The notes under the pieces: model-generated | Database searches by the model: none | Told to the model about the DNA's origin: nothing | The model's input: only the letters and a program-made list of their open reading frames with translations | Shown here: in pieces, positions 25,360 through 34,521 of the stretch | How the letters are laid out: each line of letters starts with the position of its first letter | Position numbering within the stretch: the stretch's first letter is position 1 | Translations under genes and position numbers: made by a program | NCBI RefSeq assembly: GCF_002284565.1 | Contig: NZ_NPKI01000011.1 | Span: 538,756 to 602,755, forward strand | Direction: 5' to 3' | DNA length: 64,000 nucleotides | Origin: Mesorhizobium mediterraneum | GTDB lineage: Bacteria > Pseudomonadota > Alphaproteobacteria > Rhizobiales > Rhizobiaceae

Positions 25360-26793
25360 ATGACATTCAAAGTCGCCATCATCGGCCGGCCTAACGTCGG
25401 CAAATCGACCCTTTTCAACCGTCTGGTGGGAAGGAAGCTGGCGCTTGTCGACGACACGCCGGGGGTCACCCGCGACCGTCGCGTCCATGCCGCCAAGCTC
25501 TACGATCTGCATTTCGACGTCATCGACACCGCCGGCTTTGAGGATGCTGCTGCTTCGACGCTGCCGGGCCGCATGCGCGCCCAGACCGAGATCGCCATAC
25601 GCGAAGCCGACCTGATCTTTTTCACGATCGATGCCAAGTCCGGGCTGATGCCTGACGACAAGACCTTCGCCGAGATCGTGCGCAAGTCCGGCAAGCCGGT
25701 TGTCGTCGTCGCCAACAAGGCCGAGGCGCGCGGCGCTCAGGGCGGCATGCTGGAGGCCTGGGAACTCGGCCTTGGCGAGCCGATCCCGGTCTCGGCCGAA
25801 CACGGCCAGGGCCTGCCCGATTTGCGCGATGCGGTGATCGCAGCGCTTGGCGAGGCGCGCGCCTTCGGCGAAGAAGAAGGGGATGCGGACGAGGAGACCG
25901 CCGCCAGCGAGGTGCTGATCGGCGAGGACATCACCGATCCGGATGCCGAGCCGAGCTATGACGATACCAAGCCGATGCGCATCGCCGTCGTCGGCCGCCC
26001 GAACGCCGGCAAGTCGACGGTGATCAACGCGCTGATCGGCGAGGAGCGGCTCTTGACCGGGCCGGAAGCTGGCATCACCCGTGATTCCATCTCCGTCGAC
26101 TGGGACTGGCATGGCCGTCGCCTGAAACTGTTCGACACCGCCGGCATGCGCCGCAAGGCCAGGATCCACGAAAAGCTGGAAGTCATGTCGGTGCAGGACG
26201 GCTTGCGCGCCATCCGCTTTGCCGAGATCGTCATCATCGTGCTCGACGCCACCATTCCCTTCGAGAAGCAGGATCTGCAGATTGCCGACCTGATCATCCG
26301 CGAGGGCCGCGCGCCGGTGATCGCCTTCAACAAATGGGACATGATCGACCACCCCCAGGAACTCCTGGCGGAACTGCGCGAGAAGACCGAGCGGCTGTTG
26401 CCGCAGGCGCGGGGCATGCAGGCAGTGCCGGTCTCGGCCGAGACTGGGCGCGGCCTCGACAAGTTGATGGATGCCGTCATCAAGACGCACAGAGTGTGGA
26501 ACAGCCGCGTCTCGACCGGCAAGCTCAACCGTTGGCTGGAAGGCATCCTGGCGCATCATCCGCCGCCCGCCGTGGCGGGGCGTCGGCTGAAGATCAAATA
26601 TGTCACGCAGGCCAAGACGCGCCCGCCGGGCTTCGTCGTCTCCTGCTCACGGCCGGACGCGATGCCGCAATCCTATGTCCGCTATCTCTCGAACAGCCTG
26701 CGCGAAGCCTTCGACATGCCAGGCGTGCCGATCCGCATCGCCTTGCGCACCTCGGAAAATCCGTTCGCCAGCAGGGCGAAGAAACGCCGCTGA
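25360..26793 (+). CDS. der: Ribosome-associated GTPase Der (EngA)
   Basis: A 477-residue protein with two GTPase domains in tandem, which defines Der, a factor for 50S ribosome assembly. Domain 1 has GRPNVGKST (residues 9-17), DTAGF and NKAE; domain 2 has GRPNAGKST near residue 209, DTAGM and NKWD. A KH-like C-terminal domain follows ([26 protein letters not shown]). An acidic linker ([14 protein letters not shown]) joins the two G domains. The length is standard. Confidence 0.97.
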   Translation: MTFKVAIIGRPNVGKSTLFNRLVGRKLALVDDTPGVTRDRRVHAAKLYDLHFDVIDTAGFEDAAASTLPGRMRAQTEIAIREADLIFFTIDAKSGLMPDDKTFAEIVRKSGKPVVVVANKAEARGAQGGMLEAWELGLGEPIPVSAEHGQGLPDLRDAVIAALGEARAFGEEEGDADEETAASEVLIGEDITDPDAEPSYDDTKPMRIAVVGRPNAGKSTVINALIGEERLLTGPEAGITRDSISVDWDWHGRRLKLFDTAGMRRKARIHEKLEVMSVQDGLRAIRFAEIVIIVLDATIPFEKQDLQIADLIIREGRAPVIAFNKWDMIDHPQELLAELREKTERLLPQARGMQAVPVSAETGRGLDKLMDAVIKTHRVWNSRVSTGKLNRWLEGILAHHPPPAVAGRRLKIKYVTQAKTRPPGFVVSCSRPDAMPQSYVRYLSNSLREAFDMPGVPIRIALRTSENPFASRAKKRR

Positions 26794-26809
26794 GCGTTTC
26801 TGCGGCCCT

Positions 26810-27057
26810 TTAAGCAGCGCTCCGCAGGCCGGCACGCGCTTGCGCGTTTTCGGGCAGCGATTCCAGCGCCGCCTGCAGCAGGATGTCGGCAAGGCGCGCC
26901 GCCACCGGGTCCGGCTCGGCCTCCTTGCGATGCAGGAACAGCGCCATCTCAGGCAGTGCGGGCAGCCCCAAAACCTCCGGCGTCATTGCCCTGACAGTGG
27001 ACGGCAGACCGATATCGGTGCGGATCGTCAGTCCCAACCCGGCGGCGACCGCCGGCG
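26810..27057 (-). pseudogene. LysR-type regulator remnant (C-terminal fragment)
   Basis: On the minus strand, about 80 codons ending at the TAA at 26810 encode AVAAGLGLTIRTDIGLP and ALPEMALFLHRKEAEPDPVAARLADILL, the end of a LysR substrate-binding domain. There is no DNA-binding domain: upstream of about 27057 the frame is unrelated to LysR. The missing 5' part points to a deletion that also removed the 5' part of the opposing gene at 27062-27247. In frame, the open region extends to 27283, but that section is the reverse of the membrane fragment. Confidence 0.65.
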
Positions 27058-27061
27058 CAGA

Positions 27062-27247
27062 CCCGCTGGAACGGCGCTCGGCCTCGCCAACAGCCTCGTC
27101 TTCATCGCCTTCTTCCTGGTGCCGATCGCCATTCCGGGGCTTCTCGTCTTCTGGTCGTGGGCGGGCGTCTGGCTGGCTGCGGCTTTTTGCGCACTGATCG
27201 CCGGGCCGATCTTTCTTCGGCCCGAACATGGCCGCAAAAGCGCCTGA
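27062..27247 (+). pseudogene. Membrane protein remnant (C-terminal fragment)
   Basis: In the plus frame ending at the TGA at 27245-27247, about 61 codons encode ANSLVFIAFFLVPIAIPGLL and VFWSWAGVWLAAAFCALIAG, two strong membrane helices, followed by a short charged tail FLRPEHGRKSA. No start codon or ribosome-binding site precedes it, and the frame upstream is the reverse of the LysR fragment. It looks like the 3' end of an integral membrane protein that was once divergent from the LysR gene. The rest of the 26794-27365 gap contains only a TCGACAGGGAA doublet at 27255-27278. Confidence 0.55.
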
Positions 27248-27365
27248 CTTCGGATCGACAGGGAAGGTCGACAGGGAAAACACGATCCAACCTGTTAACG
27301 CACCATCAAGGTTAATGCATCATTGTGCCTCTCCAGTGGGGTCAGTTGCGTTTCTGGAGAGTTCC

Positions 27366-28661
27366 GTGCATCGACGTGTTTTGAAGCGGCTTGTCGCTGT
27401 CGCCGGTGAGAAGAAACGTTCACTCCTGTCTCCGTCCATTATTGGTCTGTGCAGTCGGGTCGGCTTTCCGAAGATCCCCATGCGCCGACGTGTCTCGACG
27501 CCGGTTGCCGCCGTCGGTGAGAAAAGACGTTCACTCCTGTCTCCTCTGGTCATCGGGCTTGGCATCTGGGTCGGTTTTCCCAATGTCATTGCCTACCAGG
27601 ACATGACGAGCCTGGTTTCCGGCCTCAAGGCGCCGAACGCCCGCTGGAACGCCTATGTCGAGAAATCCGTCGCCGGATCGGTCCATGCCGCCGAAATGCC
27701 TTTCCTCGATTCCGACAGCACCGGCTCGATCTCGGGTTCCGGCGTCCAGTTGCCCGGCATCGGCGCTGTGTCGTTTCGCGGCAAGGGCAGCGTAGCCAGC
27801 ACGACGCCCGACGAGGACCGCGTCGTGCGAGCCGCCAAGAAGGGCCGCATCATCATGGTCTCGCCGGTCGCGCCGCCGAAGAATTTCAACGCCGGCTCGA
27901 TTTTCAAACGCACTTCCTCTCTTCTTCGCCCAAGCATGGACAGCAGCCTGAAGATGGCTTTCGCCAAGCCAGAGATCAAAGGCAAGGAGATCCAGATTGC
28001 CGCCGCGTTCCACGCGCGCGTCGACAAGAAGCCGGATCCGGGCGTGCCGGCCATGCTTGCCGCACTGGTCAACAACGATCACCCCGACGTCCTGGCGACG
28101 GCCTACGCCTCGGCCGCGCCCGACTATGCGCAAGCGTCGCCCTTCGAGGCCTTGCTACAGGACGAAAAACCCAACGATGGCCGCTTCATTCCGCCGGTGG
28201 CCAAGGGCGATCATTCGTGGATGCAAACTCCGCTGCCGGCGAGCGTCTTCTCCAAGCCGGAACAGACTTGCCTCGCCAACGGCATCTATTTCGAGGCGCG
28301 CGGTGAATCCGTGCGCGGCCAGGCTGCCGTCGCCCAGGTCATCCTCAACCGCGTTCGCAATCCGGCCTACCCGAACTCGATCTGCGGCGTCGTCTACCAG
28401 AACGATAAATGGTTCAACCGTTGCCAGTTCTCCTTCGCCTGCGACGGCAGGAAGAAGCGCATCCAGAGCCCCGCCCACTACAAGACTGCGCAGGATGTCG
28501 CCATGGCGGTCACTGCCGGCAAGATCTTCATCCCGGAAGTGGGATCGTCGACCCATTACTACGCCAACTACGTCAACCCGGGTTGGGCGCGAACGATGAA
28601 AAAAATGACCAAGATCGGCCTGCACATCTTCTACCGCACCTATGGCGGCGGCTGGAGCTGA
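27366..28661 (+). CDS. SleB-like cell wall hydrolase
   Basis: A 431-residue protein with a C-terminal hydrolase_2 (SleB) domain: the catalytic Glu is in CLANGIYFEARGESVRGQAAVAQVILNRV, then FNRCQFSFACDG and STHYYANYVNPGW. The N-terminus carries a signal anchor (SPLVIGLGIWVGFPNVIAY), so the enzyme is probably periplasmic. The first 75 codons are an imperfect tandem duplication (27366-27479 and 27480-27593), each copy opening with a possible start (GTG 27366, ATG 27480). The GTG is supported by GGAGAG just upstream; the ATG would give a 393-residue form with a single copy. The start is therefore uncertain. Confidence 0.82.
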   Translation: MHRRVLKRLVAVAGEKKRSLLSPSIIGLCSRVGFPKIPMRRRVSTPVAAVGEKRRSLLSPLVIGLGIWVGFPNVIAYQDMTSLVSGLKAPNARWNAYVEKSVAGSVHAAEMPFLDSDSTGSISGSGVQLPGIGAVSFRGKGSVASTTPDEDRVVRAAKKGRIIMVSPVAPPKNFNAGSIFKRTSSLLRPSMDSSLKMAFAKPEIKGKEIQIAAAFHARVDKKPDPGVPAMLAALVNNDHPDVLATAYASAAPDYAQASPFEALLQDEKPNDGRFIPPVAKGDHSWMQTPLPASVFSKPEQTCLANGIYFEARGESVRGQAAVAQVILNRVRNPAYPNSICGVVYQNDKWFNRCQFSFACDGRKKRIQSPAHYKTAQDVAMAVTAGKIFIPEVGSSTHYYANYVNPGWARTMKKMTKIGLHIFYRTYGGGWS

Positions 28662-28817
28662 GCGCTCCGGCAAGGCCCCCGGCGCGGCCGATCGAAGACC
28701 CGTCGCCGGAGGGATTCGGTCGCGGCATGCCAACGACGGTATCGGGCACGATGTCGCACCCTGGCAAATCATTGATTTCAATAGGGAAAATACTTGGGGC
28801 TGAAGTTCCGCCCGTGG

Positions 28818-28846
28818 CTTGACGGGCGCGGACCCTCTAACTATGT
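28818..28846 (+). promoter_or_regulatory. Promoter of the F0 ATP synthase operon
   Basis: CTTGAC (28818-28823), a 17-bp spacer and CTATGT (28841-28846) match the housekeeping promoter form of rhizobia (CTTGAC-N17-CTATNT) very well. A transcription start near 28853 would leave a leader of about 50 bases before atpI. The rest of the 28662-28903 gap shows no gene. Confidence 0.65.
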
Positions 28847-28903
28847 TGCCGGCGACTTAAGAGCGGACGGACGGTGACGATCTGACCGGGCAAGGGGGTT
28901 GCG

Positions 28904-29302
28904 ATGGCCGACGAGAATGGGCCAGACGGAACCGGAGAAACCGGCCGCGGCAAACAGCGTCAAGCCGACATCCGCGACGACGATCTTGAGCGCCGTCGGC
29001 GCGACCTTGAAGCATCGCTTGCGACAAGGCGGCCGAACCGGCTCCAGGGGAAAGACGACGCGAAAGCGGGCAGTGCGGCCGGATATGGCCAGGCGCTCAA
29101 GCTGTCCAGCGAGTTCATCGCCGGGATAGTGGTTGGCGCAGGTCTCGGCTGGATCATCGACCGTGTGGCGGGGACATCGCCATGGGGTCTGATCGTTTTT
29201 TTGCTGCTGGGTTTTGGCGCCGGCGTGCTCAACGTCCTGCGTTCTGCGGGGCTTATGGCGGAATTCGGACAAGGCGACAAAACGCGCGATCCGAAAGAAT
29301 GA
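28904..29302 (+). CDS. atpI: ATP synthase assembly protein AtpI
   Basis: A 132-residue protein with a charged N-terminal half (about residues 1-60) and two membrane helices, AGIVVGAGLGWIIDRVAG and LIVFLLLGFGAGVLNVLRSAG, the AtpI family signature. AtpI helps assemble the c-ring. It is the first gene of the F0 operon, preceded by AAGGGGG. Two small hairpins separate it from atpB. Confidence 0.88.
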   Translation: MADENGPDGTGETGRGKQRQADIRDDDLERRRRDLEASLATRRPNRLQGKDDAKAGSAAGYGQALKLSSEFIAGIVVGAGLGWIIDRVAGTSPWGLIVFLLLGFGAGVLNVLRSAGLMAEFGQGDKTRDPKE

Positions 29303-29309
29303 ACTTGAG

Positions 29310-29358
29310 GCGCCGCTTGCCGGCGCAATGAACAGGACACTCAAGCCGCGTGCGGCTT
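29310..29358 (+). other. Two small hairpins in the atpI-atpB intercistronic region
   Basis: GCGCCG (29310-29315) pairs with CGGCGC (29321-29326), and AAGCCG (29343-29348) pairs with CGGCTT (29353-29358) over a CGTG loop. The second stem ends five bases before the GGGGAA ribosome-binding site of atpB. They could influence mRNA stability or relative translation of atpI and atpB (inference). Confidence 0.45.
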
Positions 29359-29373
29359 CGATGGGGAATTAAA

Positions 29374-30132
29374 GTGGCTGCTGACAAGGTCGATCCGATC
29401 CACCAGTTCCATATCAACAAGCTGATTCCGATCGAGATCGGCGGCTACGACCTGTCCTTCACCAATTCAGCTCTTTTCATGGTCGCGACCGTCGCCGTCG
29501 CATCGGCGTTCCTCTATCTCACCACCTCGAGCCGCAGCCTCGTTCCCGGCCGTCTTCAGTCGGTCTCGGAAATGGCCTACGAATTCGTCGGCAACATGCT
29601 GAGGGACGCAGCCGGAACGCAGGGCATGAAGTTCTTCCCCCTCGTGTTTTCGCTGTTCATGTTCGTGCTCGTTGCCAATCTGCTCGGTCTTTTCCCGTAT
29701 TTCTTCACCGTCACCAGCCACATCATCGTCACCTTCGGCCTCGCTGCGCTGGTGATCGGAACGGTCGTCGTCTACGGCTTCATGAAGCACGGCCTTGGTT
29801 TCCTGAAATTGTTCGTGCCGCATGGCGTGCCGGTCTACCTGCTGCCGCTGGTGGTGCTGATCGAGGTGATTTCCTTCGTCTCGCGCCCGGTCAGCCTCTC
29901 GGTTCGTCTGTTCGCGAATATGCTGGCCGGCCACATCACGCTGAAGGTGTTCTCGGGTTTCGTGGTGAGCTTGAGCGCGCTTGGCACGCTTGGCATTGCC
30001 GGATCGGTCCTGCCGCTGGCGATGGCCGTGGCGCTGACGGCGCTGGAACTGCTGGTCGCGTTCCTGCAGGCCTATGTCTTTGCCGTGCTGACCTGCATGT
30101 ATCTGAACGACGCCCTGCACCCCGGGCACTGA
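29374..30132 (+). CDS. atpB: F0F1 ATP synthase subunit a
   Basis: A 252-residue membrane subunit carrying the proton half-channels. The essential Arg is in [17 protein letters not shown], and the final helix has [25 protein letters not shown]. The N-terminus [27 protein letters not shown] is the usual alphaproteobacterial form. The GTG at 29374 follows GGGGAA at a good distance; a GTG at 29350 in frame overlaps a hairpin and is less likely. Confidence 0.95.
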   Translation: MAADKVDPIHQFHINKLIPIEIGGYDLSFTNSALFMVATVAVASAFLYLTTSSRSLVPGRLQSVSEMAYEFVGNMLRDAAGTQGMKFFPLVFSLFMFVLVANLLGLFPYFFTVTSHIIVTFGLAALVIGTVVVYGFMKHGLGFLKLFVPHGVPVYLLPLVVLIEVISFVSRPVSLSVRLFANMLAGHITLKVFSGFVVSLSALGTLGIAGSVLPLAMAVALTALELLVAFLQAYVFAVLTCMYLNDALHPGH

Positions 30133-30210
30133 CCCAGGCTGGCCAAGAGTTTCCGGCATTGCTGCCGGATGGAATTGCAACGGAATTTTAGATCCAAAGG
30201 AGTTGAACAA

Positions 30211-30435
30211 ATGGAAGCAGAAGCAGCAAAGTACATCGGCGCCGGCATCGCATGCCTCGGCATGGGTGGCGCCGGTATTGGCCTTGGCAACATCTTCGGC
30301 AGCTATCTGGCGGGCGCGCTGCGCAACCCGTCGGCCGCGGATGGCCAGTTCGGCCGCCTGATCTTCGGCTTCGCCGTGACGGAAGCGCTGGGCATTTTCT
30401 CCCTTCTCATCGCGCTTCTGGCTCTGTTCGGCTGA
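30211..30435 (+). CDS. atpE: F0F1 ATP synthase subunit c
   Basis: A 74-residue proteolipid of two helices forming the rotor ring. The first helix contains the packed glycine motif [14 protein letters not shown], the polar loop is [11 protein letters not shown], and the proton-carrying residue is Glu58 in [10 protein letters not shown]. The ATG at 30211 follows AAGGAG. The frame runs upstream to 30169 but without a better signal. Confidence 0.96.
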   Translation: MEAEAAKYIGAGIACLGMGGAGIGLGNIFGSYLAGALRNPSAADGQFGRLIFGFAVTEALGIFSLLIALLALFG

Positions 30436-30511
30436 GCCCCTGTTCGGCTAACATTGGGAATTGGACGGGCCGGCCGCAATCAGCGGCGGGCCTGATATCA
30501 GGGAATAGTCC

Positions 30512-31111
30512 ATGTTCGTGACATCTGCCTTTGCGCAAGAGTCCGCGCCCGCCGTCGAAGGCGGCCATACCGGCACGGAAGGCGAAACGCATTCCGGCAC
30601 CGGCGTGCCTGCCGAGGCGCACGGCATGTTCCCGCCATTCGATCCGGCGACATTCCCGTCGCAGCTTCTGTGGCTGGCGATCACTTTTGGGCTGTTCTAT
30701 CTGTTCCTCAAGAAGGTGGTGATGCCGCGTGTCGGCGGCATCATCGATGTCCGCAACGACCGCATCACCCAGGACCTCGACCATGCCGCCAGGCTGAAGG
30801 GCGAGGCCGATGCCGCCGTTGCCGCCTATGAGCAGGAACTGGCGGAAGCCAAGACCAAGGCCAATGCGATCGGGCAGCAGGCCAACGATGCCGCCAAGAT
30901 GGAAGCCGAGGCCGCCCGCAAGAAGGTCGAGGCTGCCCTCGACAAAAAACTTGGCGAGGCCGAGGCCCGCATTTCGTCCATCAAGGCCAATGCCATGAAG
31001 GAAGTCGGCACGATCGCCGAGGACACCGCTTCGGCCATCGTCGAGGCGCTTGTCGGCGGCAAGGCCAGCAAGGCCGAGATCGCGGCAGCCGTCAAATCCG
31101 TGGCCCGGTGA
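30512..31111 (+). CDS. atpF2: F0F1 ATP synthase subunit b' (second stator b)
   Basis: A 199-residue stator subunit. An extended N-terminal region rich in Pro, Glu and His (about residues 1-50) precedes one membrane helix (LLWLAITFGLFYLFLKKVVMP) and a long charged coiled coil. Photosynthetic and other alphaproteobacteria encode two different b-type subunits side by side, as here. The extra N-terminus distinguishes it from the b subunit that follows 10 bases later. Confidence 0.9.
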   Translation: MFVTSAFAQESAPAVEGGHTGTEGETHSGTGVPAEAHGMFPPFDPATFPSQLLWLAITFGLFYLFLKKVVMPRVGGIIDVRNDRITQDLDHAARLKGEADAAVAAYEQELAEAKTKANAIGQQANDAAKMEAEAARKKVEAALDKKLGEAEARISSIKANAMKEVGTIAEDTASAIVEALVGGKASKAEIAAAVKSVAR

Positions 31112-31121
31112 GGAGCGCATC

Positions 31122-31613
31122 ATGGACGCCACATCACTCGCGACGCTTTGGGCCACCGTTGCCCTCGTCATTTTCCTGGCCATTGCCGTCTACACCAAGG
31201 TGCCGGGGCTGATCGCCAAGGCGCTCGATGCCCGCGCCGACAAGATCAGCAACGAGCTTGAGGACGCGCGCCGGCTGCGCGAGGAGGCCCAGCAACTGCT
31301 CGGCCAATACCAGCGCAAGCGCAAGGAAGCCGAGCAGGAGGCCGCCGACATCGTCGCCGCCGCCAAGCGCGAGGCCGACATGCTAGCCGCCGAGGCGCAC
31401 CAGAAGACCGAGGACTATGTCGCCAGGCGCACCACGCTTGCCGAATTGAAGATCGGTCAGGCCGAGCGCGAGGCGATCGGTGAGGTGCGCGCCAGTGCCG
31501 TCGATATCGCCGTCGAAGCCGCCCGCACGCTGCTCGCCGGCAAGATCGACGCCAAGGCCGGCGCCGACCTGTTCAAGGCCTCGCTTCAGGATGTTAAGTC
31601 CAAGTTGAATTAA
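31122..31613 (+). CDS. atpF: F0F1 ATP synthase subunit b
   Basis: A 163-residue stator subunit with a membrane helix at about residues 6-26 (LATLWATVALVIFLAIAVY) and a long Ala/Glu/Arg coiled coil (RLREEAQQLLGQYQRKRKEAEQEA) that reaches F1. The ATG at 31122 follows AGGAG. It is the last gene of the operon, before a clear terminator. The F1 genes are not in this window, as expected for the split operon of this group. Confidence 0.93.
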   Translation: MDATSLATLWATVALVIFLAIAVYTKVPGLIAKALDARADKISNELEDARRLREEAQQLLGQYQRKRKEAEQEAADIVAAAKREADMLAAEAHQKTEDYVARRTTLAELKIGQAEREAIGEVRASAVDIAVEAARTLLAGKIDAKAGADLFKASLQDVKSKLN

Positions 31614-31637
31614 GCGATTTCATCGAGAAGTTCATCG

Positions 31638-31669
31638 AAAGCCGCCTGGGAAACCTGGCGGCTTTTTTT
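31638..31669 (+). terminator. Rho-independent terminator of the F0 operon
   Basis: A perfect 9-bp stem, AAAGCCGCC with GGCGGCTTT, around a short loop is followed by a run of seven T. It lies 24 bases after the atpF stop. Confidence 0.88.
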
Positions 31670-31689
31670 GTGCGGGCGGGCGAGCGCGT

Positions 31690-31843
31690 AATCTCCCTCC
31701 TTGAGGGGGAGATGGCCGGCAGGCCAGAGGGGGTAGCCGCGCGTGAAGCGCCAGCCTTCTCTTCGCCCCAGATGGCGTCGAGCCAGCTGAAGCGACCCCC
31801 CTCTGTCGCCTTCGGCGACATCTCCCCCTCAAGGGGGGAGATT
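31690..31843. repeat. Palindromic repeat element, same family as the glyS insert
   Basis: Inverted arms of about 46 bp (31690-31735 and 31797-31843) contain CTCCC...TTGAGGGGGAGATG and a CAGAGGGGG tail. They match the arms of the element inside glyS (60265-60392). The centre of about 60 bp has no gene. It lies between the convergent F0 operon and rnhB, directly next to the rnhB stop. Confidence 0.75.
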
Positions 31844-31853
31844 TGGCGCTGCC

Positions 31854-32549
31854 TCAATCCAGGCCGGCAAGGCCCTCTTCGTCGAGCACTTCGGTGCCGC
31901 CAAGCCGGAACGGTGCGAAGGACGCGCGGTGCAGCCGCGCCACCGGTCCATGCACCTCGATCGCCGTCCGGTGGCGGACGGTGGCATAGCCCATATGGAC
32001 CTCGAAACCGTATTGCGCGTGATGACTGCCGCAGCCGCACATCATGCGGTCGCGCATCACCTTGGCGACGATCGAGGCGGCGGCGATCGACTGCGAGCGC
32101 TGATCGCCCTTGATCAGCGCTCTTCCCGCGCAGGGCAGGCCGGGCGGCACGTCGCGGCCGTCGGCGAGGGCCAGCTTTGGTTGCACTGACAGCCCGACCA
32201 AAGCGCGGCGCATCGCCTCGAGGCTGGCCTTGAGAATATTGCTGCCATCGATGCCTTCCGCGCTGACTGAGGCCATCGACACGCCAAGAGCGGAGCCGAG
32301 AATTTTCAGGAACAGCGCTTCGCGCTGCAGATGGCTGAGGCGCTTGGAATCGTCGAGACCGTCGGGAATGTTGGCGGGATCGAGCACCACCGCTGCCGCG
32401 ACGACCGGCCCGGCGAGCGGGCCGCGGCCAGCCTCGTCCATTCCCGCCACCGGCCACAGGCCTTCGGCCATCGCCTTCGTCTCGAAGGAGAAATCGGGTC
32501 TCTCGACGATTTCGAAGAGAAGCGGAGAATCAGAGCGCGCGCGAGCCAT
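31854..32549 (-). CDS. rnhB: Ribonuclease HII
   Basis: A 231-residue endonuclease that removes ribonucleotides from DNA hybrids. The catalytic pair Asp38-Glu39 is in [21 protein letters not shown]; later [14 protein letters not shown] and the [15 protein letters not shown] region complete the type 2 RNase H active site. The ATG at 32549 gives about 30 residues ahead of the core, which is usual in rhizobia. The frame stays open upstream to 32648. Confidence 0.92.
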   Translation of the reverse strand: MARARSDSPLLFEIVERPDFSFETKAMAEGLWPVAGMDEAGRGPLAGPVVAAAVVLDPANIPDGLDDSKRLSHLQREALFLKILGSALGVSMASVSAEGIDGSNILKASLEAMRRALVGLSVQPKLALADGRDVPPGLPCAGRALIKGDQRSQSIAAASIVAKVMRDRMMCGCGSHHAQYGFEVHMGYATVRHRTAIEVHGPVARLHRASFAPFRLGGTEVLDEEGLAGLD

Positions 32550-32704
32550 GTTGCGGCGAGGTTCGCATTGGCTCCGATTCTCCGCAAGCCCCTCCGGGTC
32601 GGGCGGGGCACCGGACCTAGAGGGCACCGTCTGCAAGCCCGGGGACAAGACAGGCCGGACGGGATCTCTTTATGTGCCGCCGGCGCCGGCGGCACATGAT
32701 GTCC

Positions 32705-33859
32705 TCACAGCAACATCAGTTGCTCGGTTGCCTTGGCCGCGACGACGAACTGATCGGTCCTGAGCGACCGCCGCTCGGCGTTGAGGCCAAGCCGTTTGGC
32801 TGATATCTCGAAGCGCCGGCCGATCTGCCATGCATAGGGGCCGGCACCTTTCATGCGCTTGCCCCAATCCGAATCGTAATCCTTGCCGTCGCGCATCGAA
32901 CGGATCAGCGACATGACGTGACGGTAGCGGTCCGGATAATGGCGCAGCAGCCAATCCTTGAAAATTGGCGCGACCTCCAGCGGCAGGCGCAGCACGACAT
33001 AGCCGGCCTCGCGCGCTCCTGCTGCACGTGCCGAATCGAGGATGCGTTCCATCTCCTGATCGGTCAGGCCGGGGATGATCGGAGCGACCATGACCGAGGT
33101 CGGAATGCCGGCATCCGAAAGTTGCCTGATCGCCTCCAGCCGCTTGGTCGGCGTCGACGCGCGTGGCTCCATCGTTCTGGCCAACATCCGGTCCAATGTC
33201 GTCACCGACAGCGCCACCTTGGCCAGCCCGCGTTCGGCCATGCGCGACAGAATGTCGATGTCGCGCGTCACCAGCGCGGATTTGGTGACGATGCCGACCG
33301 GGTGGCCGCGCGCCTCCAGCACTTCGAGGATCTCGCGCATGATCCGGTACTGCTTCTCGATCGGTTGGTAGGGATCGGTGTTGGTGCCGATGGCAATGGT
33401 GCGCGGCTGATAGCCGTCCTTGGACAGTTCCTTGTCGAGCAGCCGCGCCGCATCCGGCTTGGCGAACAGCTTCGATTCGAAATCCAGCCCTGGCGACAGG
33501 CCCATGAAGCTGTGCGTCGGCCGGGCAAAGCAATAGACGCAGCCATGCTCGCAGCCGCGATAGGGGTTGATCGAGCGGTCGAAGGAAATGTCGGGCGACT
33601 CGTTACGGGTGATGATGGTGCGCGGCTTCTCGACCTGCACCTCGGTCTTGAAGGGCGGCAGTTCCTCCAGCGAATTCCAGCCATCGTCGAACACATGCCG
33701 GCTGACCGGCTCGAACCGGCCGGACGGGTTGATGCCGGCGGAACGGCCGCGATTGCGGTCGGGGCGGACGCGGACGCCACTCTGCTCGATCATTGCATTG
33801 GCCATCTCGGCTCTTCCGGCGCCGAAGGCGGCAATGTCGGCACGTACGATCTGTTCCAT
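32705..33859 (-). CDS. Radical SAM protein, PA0069 family (SplB-like)
   Basis: A 384-residue radical SAM protein. The iron-sulphur site is CEHGCVYC (CX3CX2C) after SFDRSINPYRG, followed by IAIGTNTDPYQPIEKQYRI, the signature of the PA0069/spore photoproduct lyase-like branch. A basic N-terminal region (RVRPDRNRGRSAGINPSGRFEP) precedes the core. The ATG at 33859 follows GGGAGAGG; an alternative ATG at 33910 adds 17 residues with a weaker AGGA. The reaction of this family is unknown. Confidence 0.85.
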   Translation of the reverse strand: MEQIVRADIAAFGAGRAEMANAMIEQSGVRVRPDRNRGRSAGINPSGRFEPVSRHVFDDGWNSLEELPPFKTEVQVEKPRTIITRNESPDISFDRSINPYRGCEHGCVYCFARPTHSFMGLSPGLDFESKLFAKPDAARLLDKELSKDGYQPRTIAIGTNTDPYQPIEKQYRIMREILEVLEARGHPVGIVTKSALVTRDIDILSRMAERGLAKVALSVTTLDRMLARTMEPRASTPTKRLEAIRQLSDAGIPTSVMVAPIIPGLTDQEMERILDSARAAGAREAGYVVLRLPLEVAPIFKDWLLRHYPDRYRHVMSLIRSMRDGKDYDSDWGKRMKGAGPYAWQIGRRFEISAKRLGLNAERRSLRTDQFVVAAKATEQLMLL

Positions 33860-34010
33860 CTTCGCCCTCTCCCAGGGACTGTCGGCTGGCTGTCGTTTCG
33901 CTCTGTTCATGAAAATAATCCTATTTTGCCGATGAGAACAAATCAAGAACTTTTTTATGACGCGACGCAAAAACTGGCGTCGCGTTCGGCTTTCCGCTAT
34001 TCGGCTAACG

Positions 34011-34517
34011 ATGCTCAGCGTTCTCATCCAGACCCTGAATGACGAAGAGAGACTTGCCCGCACGCTCGCCTCGCTGATCGGCGGCGCGGTCGAGGGCGTG
34101 GTGCGCGATGTCGTCGTCTGCGACGGCGGCTCGACCGACCAGACGCACCGCGTTGCTGAACATGCCGGCTGCCTTTTTGTGGCGAGCGGCGGCGTTGCTG
34201 CCGGTATCAGGCAGGCAAAGGGCGACTGGCTGCTGCTGCTGGAGCCGGGCGCGCGGCTGGCGGAAGGCTGGATCGACGAGGTGGCCGCCCACACGGCCAG
34301 GCAAACCATGCCGGCGCGGTTCTCGAGGGCGCGCGGCAGCCGCGTGCCGTTCCTGTCGCGGGTCTTTTCGGGAAACCGGGCACTGGCCGAAGGGCTGGTG
34401 ATCAGCAAGCGTCAGGCCGCGGCCTTGTCGAAAAACGCCCGCAGCGCCGAAGCCATCGCGCGCGGCCTTGCGACCAAGCGGCTCGACGCCGAGATCTGGG
34501 TGGCGCCGGCGAAATGA
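34011..34517 (+). CDS. Small glycosyltransferase-family protein
   Basis: A 168-residue protein with the beginning of a GT-A fold: LSVLIQTLNDEERLARTLASLIGG, then VVVCDGGSTDQT with the acidic nucleotide-sugar motif, and KGDWLLLLEPGARLAEGW in place of the usual second acidic motif. At 168 residues it is shorter than full GT2 enzymes (about 230 or more), so activity is uncertain. It could be a specialised short form. ATG at 34011 is preferred, since the upstream extension is strongly basic and lacks a ribosome-binding site. Confidence 0.65.
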   Translation: MLSVLIQTLNDEERLARTLASLIGGAVEGVVRDVVVCDGGSTDQTHRVAEHAGCLFVASGGVAAGIRQAKGDWLLLLEPGARLAEGWIDEVAAHTARQTMPARFSRARGSRVPFLSRVFSGNRALAEGLVISKRQAAALSKNARSAEAIARGLATKRLDAEIWVAPAK

Positions 34518-34521
34518 GGGG

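Noticed and set aside
25102..26559. 485-residue open frame on the minus strand
   Set aside because: Shadow of der and the yfgM-like gene; der is certain from its two GTPase domains.
27291..27316. Possible CtrA site (TTAA...TTAA) upstream of the cell wall hydrolase
   Set aside because: The two TTAA blocks are 13 bases apart, not 7 as in the CtrA consensus, so I cannot support it.
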